A stretch of DNA of 64,000 nucleotides, from assembly GCA_029961685.1 (NCBI GenBank), contig JARWKL010000011.1:7816723-7880722 (forward strand). Reading direction: 5' to 3'. The position numbers and the translations under genes are program-made. A model generated the notes under the pieces. That model was not told where the DNA came from and made no database searches. It saw only the letters and a program-made list of their open reading frames with translations. Shown piece by piece: positions 57,316 through 64,000 of this stretch; the stretch's first letter is position 1; each line of letters opens with the position of its first letter. Source of the stretch: Aristolochia californica. Lineage: Eukaryota; Streptophyta; Magnoliopsida; Piperales; Aristolochiaceae.

Positions 57316-58490
57316 GTGAGTTGTTGTTGCCTCCTTTGTTGTGTGACTCGGTATGCTATTGAGTCCACAACACCATGTTGCTCACACAACTCGTTGAACT
57401 TTGAGTTTGTGTACTCAATACCATTTTCTGATGGGAGGCATTTAATCTTCCTCCCTCTCTGGTTCTCTACTTCAGCTTTCCAACACCTAAACTTGGCAAA
57501 TATTTCTGACTTGTGCTGCATGAAGTACACCCAAATTTTTCATGAGTAGTCATCAATAAAGGTCTCGAAATACATGTGTACTCCTCGGGATGCTACTCTT
57601 ACTGGCCCCCAAACATCTGAGTGAACATAGTCTAGAATCCCCTCCGTCTTGTGTATGGTTGCCTTGAACTGCACCTTATTCTGTTGCCCAAGGACACAAA
57701 ACTTGCAGAAATCAAGTTTGCATGTTTTGATACTCTTCAATAGATTTCTCTTATGAAGCTCCATCATCCCACGCACTCCCATATGACCTAACCACATATG
57801 CCACAAGACTGTACAGTTTGACTCATACTCTACAACAACAATTCCATCTACAACTGTGGTACCTTGCAGTGTATAGGTATTGCCAGATATTTTTTGTCCT
57901 TCATCACTGTAAAGACACCTTCACTAACTTTCATTATTCCACTTACAGACTTGTAACTATATCCATTATAGTCTAAAATGCCCAATGAAATCAGATTCTT
58001 TCTTAAATCAGGTATGTGTCTAACATCACACAACGTTCTAATCACACCATCAAACATCTTAATTTGTATACTTCCTATTCCAACAACTTTGCATGAAGCA
58101 TCATTACCCATCAGAACATAACTAGAGTTTACTAACTTGTAGGTGGGAAACCTATCTTTATTTGGCATTATGTGAAAAAAGCATGCCAAATCCAGAATCC
58201 AAGAATCTCTGAGATGATCTGAAATGGATGAGATAGAAAGCATATCCCCATAACCACACTCTGAGGCTTCTTCTTCCACTACATTTGCAGACTTTGATGG
58301 ACCCTCTCTGATCTATGCATTCCCTTTCTTTTTCTCTACACAATCTCGTTTTATGTGCCCCTTTTTCCCACACTTAAAACACGTGATGTCCTTCCTCTTC
58401 CGGGATTTAGACCAAGATTTGTTGTTACTCGATCCACTTTGAGACTTGTTTCTTCCACGTTTCTGGTTACCCTTCACCACAAATCCTTCA
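57309..58490 (-). pseudogene. Element P first copy of protease and integrase N-part
   Basis: Frame 58279-57848 holds protease SWILDLACFFHIMPNKDRF (DSA/DSG to DLA) and VRHIPDLRKNLISLGILD. Frame 57806-57540 holds pre-integrase MWHMWLGHMGVRGM and integrase DYVHSDVWGPVRVAS, TFIDDYS. Frame 57530-57309 holds LPSENGIEYTNSKFNELCEQHG, then dissolves in QQRRQQQ at the gypsy junction. Confidence 0.85.
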
Positions 58491-59083
58491 CCTTATGAAG
58501 TCTCTTCACTGGCTTTCTGCCTCTGATGGAAGCCTAATAAAGCACTTGTGATTCCCTCCAATTCTAGAGTTTCTTTTCCCCACATCAAAGTCGTAACCAA
58601 ATTTTTGTATGTAGGAGAATTCGACAAAGAATTCAGCAATATTAACGCCTTGTCTTCGTCTTCAAACTTCACATCAACCCACCTCAAATCGCAAATGAGC
58701 TTATTGAAAACGTTGATATGCTGGCTTAGATCCGACCCATTTGTCATCTTAAGCCCATACAGTTTCTGCTTAAGATAGAGCTTGTTCGTCAACTACTTGG
58801 ACATTATCGACTTTCCAGTTTCAACCAAACTGCCATCGGTGATTCCTCATCCATGACATTATACATCATGTCATCAGCCAGACAAAGCCTAATAGTCGCC
58901 ACATCCTTCACCTCCATTTCTTTCCAATCCATGTCATCCATTCCTGCTGGTTTTTTTTTCGTACAGTGCCTTCAACATGCCCTGTTGCACTAACGGGTCC
59001 TTCACCCACCTCTGCCATAATATGAAATTCCTAGTGCCATCGAATTTTGTCATATCAAATTTGGTAGAAGAAACCCTAGTCAT
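58340..59083 (-). pseudogene. Element P gag
   Basis: ATG at 59083 gives MTRVSSTKFDMTKFDGTRNF, a typical copia gag start, then WVKDPLVQQGMLKALYEKK. A run of nine A shifts the frame near 58965. Frame 58792-58493 continues (YLKQKLYGLKMTNGSDLSQH, DLRWVDVKFEDEDKALILL). The zinc knuckle CFKCGKKGHIKRDC near 58345-58390 is intact. Confidence 0.85.
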
Positions 59084-59813
59084 TATAGCCTAACTTAGGT
59101 TCTTGATGATTTGTCTTGATGAAATGAATCCAACTCCTCCAAAATCACTTTAATCAGACGTTTGTGCTGAAGAAGTACTCACGTGTGCACAACGTGCACC
59201 AACCGCCCTCAGAATGTGCCAACACACCTCGTCAGAAAAAATTTCTAACATGTCAGGCGTCACTTCAGACGCTTCACATGTTAGTCTTTTTCTCCCCCAC
59301 AATGCGAGTTAAGAAAAAAAAAATCTTCATTGTCGTCCCGCGCCACAATTCCTCCTGATTCCATCGTCCTCCAATGACGATTCAGAGGAATACTCACAGT
59401 GGCCCGTCGTCTATGGCAATGGCGACGTTCCCTCTCCCGATTCAGTCGTCCTCCGTCTCCGTCAACGGCCCCGTAGACCGTCGCTGAGCCTCTGAAAAAA
59501 CCTCATTTTTTCTTTCGGTTTCCTTTGTGTGCAATCTCTTAGAAACCTCAGATTACATTGGTTTCATTTTCGACGACACGTCGCCGACCATGCGTCGTCG
59601 CCGAACGCCGAAAAAACTTTATCTATATCATCGCAAGAAACTTATATGCGTTGTTGCGAAAAAACATAGACCTCGATGTCGACGGTTGCGTCTTCGGCTA
59701 CCGCAAAACTTCTCTGCGTCATCTCCAACCAGAAAAATCTCTCTCTGTTTCTATAATTCCAGAACCAAATACCTTCCTCAGAAAAACCTTCCTCCTGCAA
59801 TTCTAATACCAAT
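59084..59813 (-). other. Element P leader and primer site
   Basis: About 720 bp with a CG-rich centre (59380-59480) and no supported gene; ORFs at 59527-59911 are taken as chance. The reverse-sense primer site is ttctaatacca just inside the LTR (59801-59811), a variant of TGGTATTAGAA. Confidence 0.65.
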
Positions 59814-60041
59814 TGATGACGGAAGAACGAAAAACATAGAAACGAACAAGACAAATTTACAGTGGTTCGGCTGAGCCTACGTCCACCGGAGCGACAGGGA
59901 TAATTCTTCACTGATGATAATCAGAGTTACATAATCCTTATATAGTACTAAACCCTAGAGGTATTTATGTCGAAAAGATACAAATACCCCTATACATTAA
60001 TATCCCCCCAACCTTATATTATATGAGCCATATGCTCAACA
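59814..60041 (-). repeat. Element P 5' LTR
   Basis: 228 bp, plus-strand sense tgatgacgg to atgctcaaca. Followed by gtctt. Confidence 0.9.
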
Positions 60042-60046
60042 GTCTT

Positions 60047-61009
60047 CCTACTGGTAAAAATGTTAGTAAGTTTAAATGTACGGTTTAGTAGCATATCTAA
60101 GTTGCATATGCATTTGGACTATTTTATGTTGATTGTAGTTGCAGAATTTTTAAGTTAGGATACTTGAGATGAGTATAAGTATGTAGGTTACTAGGAGGGA
60201 CATTTGTTATTAGGCCCTTCAATGTGTGTTTTGTTTTTTTCCCATTTCTCTAGTATCATAATGCTTGATAATCTATAGACTGGAATTCGGGTGTGACGAG
60301 TTGATAATTATTAGATTAATTAAGTTGTAGTAAACTCCACTTTCAACCAAGGACAAAAGTTTTTCATATAAAATGTTGTCAATTAAAACACATTTAAAAT
60401 GCAAATTTTCAATAAATTATCCAAGTAATTCCTTAAATTTTATTCTTTGTTCTAAATAACCGGTTTTGTATTTCTGTTAAGAGCTTTTATGTAACTTTGG
60501 CCTAGACTTCCCGACTAATCGGAAATGGCTTGTATGCAGTCTAAGACTTTTTTCCACTCAACTTTTATGTAAAAAGTGATCAGTTAAAGGTTTAAGGAAA
60601 GGTTTGATAAACAAGATTTAAGGAAATATCCTTCAGTGTTTTGGTGATTTGAGTCCTTGAACCTACAATGGCTGTCATATTCTTACCATTATTAATTTAT
60701 CAGTGAAAAACCCAGTTTAACTGTTCTGACGCGGATTGTTGCTAATTAGTGCCAGCACATATTGTATTTGTATAGGTCAAGACTCATAAATTGTTATTCT
60801 AAGCCTTAATTAGTGCCTGCTCTATTCCTTTCGAGCCAGTTAAGGCCGGTTGCCAACCGTTGAATTGCATCCTCACTGTGCTTCCTTCACCGAGTCAATG
60901 CAAGTGATGACACTAACCCTTCCGTAAGCAAGTTTTTTTTTATTCTTGTTTCGCTCTCTTATTTATATTCAAGATTCCAAGACAAAACACAGTAGAGAGA
61001 GAATCTCTA
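60047..61009. other. Probable host DNA left of the candidate gene
   Basis: No retroelement similarity. AT-rich without ORFs. TATA-like cttatttatattc at about 60958-60970 lies some 50 bp before the candidate ATG at 61010. Confidence 0.45.
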
Positions 61010-61032
61010 ATGGCATCTAACCCTACTGTTAG
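61010..61032 (+). CDS. Candidate first coding exon of a host gene
   Basis: The ATG at 61010 opens MASNPTV and runs into AG|GTGAGA, a good plant splice donor, at 61032/61033. A TATA-like box lies about 50 bp upstream and a purine-rich stretch (gtagagagagaatc) precedes the ATG. Joined to 63676-63700 the frame stays open. The evidence is positional only: no protein family is recognised, and such a short exon could be chance. Confidence 0.25.
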
Positions 61033-63473
61033 GTGAGACCCATCTCTCTCTCTCTCTCTAAATATATAAATAATCCTGTATATGTTGTTATATGATATAC
61101 TTGCATGAACTGGCTTCAATTATACATGCTAAGTATCTATCGAATCTACATTGAAAAACCATATCCTTGTGGCTTGGATATTTCACTTAGTTAATTGGAA
61201 CTCAAAGGGTAGAAAGGAAACAATGATTGGGTGCATGGGTTAGTGCATGTGCTTGGCTCTTAATGGAGACAGATGTATAGAACAAGGATACTCATGTCTA
61301 GGGATAAGTTTTAATTAAGAAGCCTTTTGTCTTTATCTAATGCTCAAGGATCTTGGAGCTTAGCATATTTCGCTGCTTCCATTTCTTTAATCCTCTTTAA
61401 ATTTACCATGTCGTGGAGGCTTATTCCTTGTATGAGGTATCTTCTTGTTCTTGCCCTTTCGTTCACGCCATGATTTGTTTAATGAGGGAAAGGCTGATGA
61501 AGGTTAGATGCTGTTCACTAAGGATAAAACAAATGCCAGTTTGACCTCATGGACGAATCTCTGAATTGTGTTCATTCAGCATCATCGGCATGACTTTTTG
61601 GCTGGTCAGTTGGTAAGCATTGTAGAGGGAAAGAAATTTGATAGTTTGTGTACATGATTAAGGTCAGTTTTCAACCCACGACTCTCTGCAGGAATTTGGA
61701 ACTTGAAAGCAATCTTCAATAGTTAAAATGCTCAATCTACTGTATTTGGAGACTTATAGTTAGATTAGATGAGCTGCCGATAAAGAGCTTGTTAAAATGT
61801 TCACTCCAATGAGATGATGTTTTAAAGTGGAGTTCCTATTTGAGTTGTCAGTTCATCTTTAATTGTTGTGAAATGGTAAAATACACTAATTTTTTTAAAA
61901 ATCGACTGTAATTTTTGTAGTGAATAAAGGAGGCACATGAGTCATGTTTTAAAAAAAAAAATAGTCACTCGACCTCTAGTATGAAGGAAAAGAAAAAGGA
62001 ATCAAACTCCATTTACAATAACTTTTCAGAAGATAAAATGAGTCAACCCCATCGAGCAAGGACAAAAAAAAAAGAAAAAAAAAATTGTTTACCCTTGCTC
62101 TACGGAGCATACAGTAGAAGTCGATTACATGGGAGGAGTTCACCCCAATTGAGTGAAAAGCAATAAAAAAGATTCGATTCCACCTAATAGTAAGTTGTGA
62201 GATGAAAATAGGAATTGACTCTATATGGAATAGAAACAATAAGTGGAAAACCATGGGGAGATTCAACTATAGAATCAAGACATTGGAGCACAAGGGATTC
62301 AATGCCACAAGCACATGAGTTGACCCCATATTGTAAAAAATCATTTTTTTTTTAACGTTAGAGTTAAATCTAGAAGTTGTAGGTCTTAAATCTTGTAAGA
62401 CATACCAATGTGTTCAATAGAAAAAAATATGATTATTAATTTTTTCATAATTTTGCATCAAGTTTTCACGTATTTTTGTCAAATTTCAAAAGTAGTGTTA
62501 TCTATTCATAGCAACTAGTTCTTGAGTGTTTGTAACCGTACTATAGAAACCAAACACACCCAAACATTGAAATATCGATGCTTACATGAATTCCAAAGCT
62601 CTCAAGTGCCTCCACTATTAATTTTCAAGTCCTAGCCATCTCAAAAGCTTAAAGGGAAGTAATTTTACCAAGGTTTTTAGTAAAAATTAAGTATATCAGT
62701 GCCTAGATTTTAAAATCTGGTTTGAACACTTAGTTTTTTTTTTTATTGTTGAGCAATTTTAATCTAATTTTCATATCATATTAGGTTAGAATCCTCATAT
62801 TCATTGATTGCAAGTAGGTTTTTTTTTTTTTTTTTTTGTATAATCAACTTAGTAGTATATCTTTAATGCCATTAATTCTTTTTAATTTGAATCCAATAGA
62901 AGTGCTAAATTGCTTTAGATTCACCCTAGGATTTGAAGTAATCTTGTTTTTGAGTTTGATTTTAATATCTACCTTTCAAGAGACTCAGTTGTTCTATAAC
63001 GAGATAATCAAGTAAGCCTTATATTTATAACCCAATCAAGACTTCTATAAGCTAATTAGTAGCTACTGAAAATTCCTTAATTGGGTCTAGGTGCCTATAC
63101 TTAATAGTTACTGACCATAAGTCCCAAGCATTAGGCAGATAATGTAATTGAACCCTTGCAATAGATGTCGATTGGTTGATTTTAACGAATATTTTAATGC
63201 CATGCTAAGGCCTCCTTGGGAGTGGAGTAGCAATCTAAAATATTGACCATAAACTATTATAAAATTGAGTTGTAGTAGATAACACATTTTTGCATTTAGC
63301 TTTACAAACTTGATGAACCCTATTCGCTAAGTGGTCCTTTATCTGTGACCTCACTTAGAAATGTTTGAATTTCAATTTCATAAATGTGGTTAACATTGTC
63401 GATAAGAATCAATCATGTACCGATTTTATTTTTAAGGTAAGACAATAAATTGAAATATATCATTTTCTTTTTT

Positions 63474-63493
63474 CTCTCTCTCTCTCTCTCTCT
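63474..63493 (+). repeat. (CT)n microsatellite
   Basis: Ten perfect dinucleotide units. Confidence 0.95.
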
Positions 63494-63647
63494 TTGGTGC
63501 AAATAAGACAACAAATTAAGCTGACCAAGTTAAATTATTAATTAATTAAGCCTACTAGTAGCTTTGTTTATGCTCCTTTTGTGGTCCTTGCATGATTTGG
63601 TCTCTTGTGTCAATAATTCTTAATCATATTTTTGAGGTTTACTATTG

Positions 63648-63674
63648 ATATATATATATATATATATATATATA
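63648..63674 (+). repeat. (AT)n microsatellite
   Basis: Thirteen or so perfect dinucleotide units, ending at tatag. Confidence 0.95.
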
Positions 63675-63675
63675 G

Positions 63676-63700
63676 CTGGATGTTGACAAGAGCTACCCTG
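63676..63700 (+). CDS. Candidate second exon of the host gene
   Basis: Bounded by AG (63674-63675) and GTAAGT (63701). With the first exon it would give 16 codons in frame, ending TRATL at a codon boundary. If the donor is not used, the frame closes at TGA 63725. Very short; treat as a hypothesis. Confidence 0.2.
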
Positions 63701-64000
63701 GTAAGTGTAGCCTTCTTAGCTGTTTGATTATCATACAAGTGTATATCCAAAGGCCATCAAATTTTAGTTGGTTGTTAAACAACAAAATCTTAGGTTGGTC
63801 CCATTAGATGAAACTTGTCATTGTCGGTATCGTGTGATAACTTAATACGATGATGAGTATTTTTTAAAGCTAACATGTGATACTTGTATTTTTTTTATAT
63901 AAAAAAAAAATAGTATAGACATTGAATTACTCGAAATTGCATGAAAATCATGCACAAGGAAGAGGAAAAATCAAGAAAGTTAGAATTGTGTTCATGTCTA
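63701..64000. other. Right-edge non-coding stretch
   Basis: AT-rich, with poly-A/T runs near 63890-63910. No further exon recognised. Confidence 0.4.

Larger units (their letters stand above)
52217..60041 (-). mobile_element. Copia element P, chimeric, both LTRs present
   Basis: 7825-bp minus-strand element with 227/228-bp LTRs, reverse-sense purine tract (atctccaccttgg) and primer site. It is flanked by atctt (52212-52216) and gtctt (60042-60046), four of five bases equal. Interior from right to left: leader, gag, protease, integrase N-part, the 5' half of a Ty3/gypsy element (57315-54457), a second copy of gag end/protease/pre-integrase (54456-53524), a truncated TRIM, integrase C-part, then the linker and the first few RT codons. 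Most of RT and RNase H is absent. LTRs differ at about 17 sites. Confidence 0.88.
61033..63675 (+). other. Non-coding stretch, possible intron
   Basis: 2.6 kb without supported ORFs. It holds a (TC)n run at 61043-61059, long A/T runs (for example 62820-62837), a (CT)n run at 63474-63493 and a (TA)n run at 63648-63674 that ends in AG, as an acceptor would. Confidence 0.35.

Noticed and set aside
59527..59911. Overlapping ORFs on both strands in the element P leader
   Set aside because: They run across the leader/LTR border, overlap on opposite strands, and match no family; the primer site and LTR explain the region.
61976..62266. Lys-rich plus ORF and hydrophobic minus ORF in host DNA
   Set aside because: Produced by A-rich runs; no start context, splice structure or protein similarity.

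Overview
This is plant nuclear DNA, probably a eudicot. The evidence is AT-rich sequence, stacks of Ty1/copia LTR retrotransposons with plant-type primer sites (TGGTATCAGAGC class, initiator-Met tRNA), a Ty3/gypsy fragment, TRIM miniature elements, plant-like solo LTRs and CT/TA microsatellites. No bacterial genes, rRNA genes, intact tRNA genes or CRISPR arrays were seen. Only one weak candidate for a host gene appears, near the right edge. Letters A to R below are labels made up for this window.

Layout. 1-10536: copia A (minus strand, cut by the window edge), with a structurally complete copia B (plus, 826-6621, 5-bp target duplication GTAAT) inside its integrase region and a solo LTR (9590-10375, duplication ACATG) inside its 5' LTR. 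10537-18556: copia D (minus), broken by a truncated solo LTR (11795-12214), a non-coding LTR element F (13043-15978, duplication GTAGG) and a 390-bp TRIM (16633-17022). 18557-27127: LTR family R, rich in GATCGATCA words, split by copia C (minus, 18680-24442). 27198-29764: 5' half of copia M (plus), fused to a third R LTR (29765-30840). 30841-35539: two related non-coding LTR elements, G (plus) and L (minus), in inverted orientation. 35540-36482: a protease-integrase remnant of another copia lineage. 36483-41400: non-coding elements I (plus) and K (minus), with a gypsy gag-protease scrap between them and a solo LTR inside K. 42013-43785: the 3' half of copia H (minus). 44330-45200: a tandem repeat of 140-bp units with 280-bp higher-order structure. 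45597-52204: copia J (minus), bounded by a 350-bp inverted repeat and carrying a 120-bp direct repeat just inside. 52217-60041: copia P (minus) with both LTRs, which has lost most of RT and RNase H, contains the 5' half of a gypsy element, and carries one gag-protease-integrase segment twice. 60047-64000: probable host DNA with a candidate gene start (ATG at 61010).

How it fits together. Every recognised coding region belongs to a retroelement, and all show stops, frameshifts or lost catalytic residues. B is the best preserved: both LTRs, primer site, polypurine tract and most of pol. F, G, I, K and L share LTR ends of the TGTTGGAAG type with B, and F and G keep a remnant of the last codons of a B-like pol, so they look like non-autonomous derivatives once mobilised by B-like elements. 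Nesting gives a relative order: A before B, D before F and the TRIM, R before C. I did not find a new functional system. The most unusual objects are the J inverted structure, the copia/gypsy chimera P, the TRIM with a tRNA-like B-box word, and the higher-order tandem repeat.
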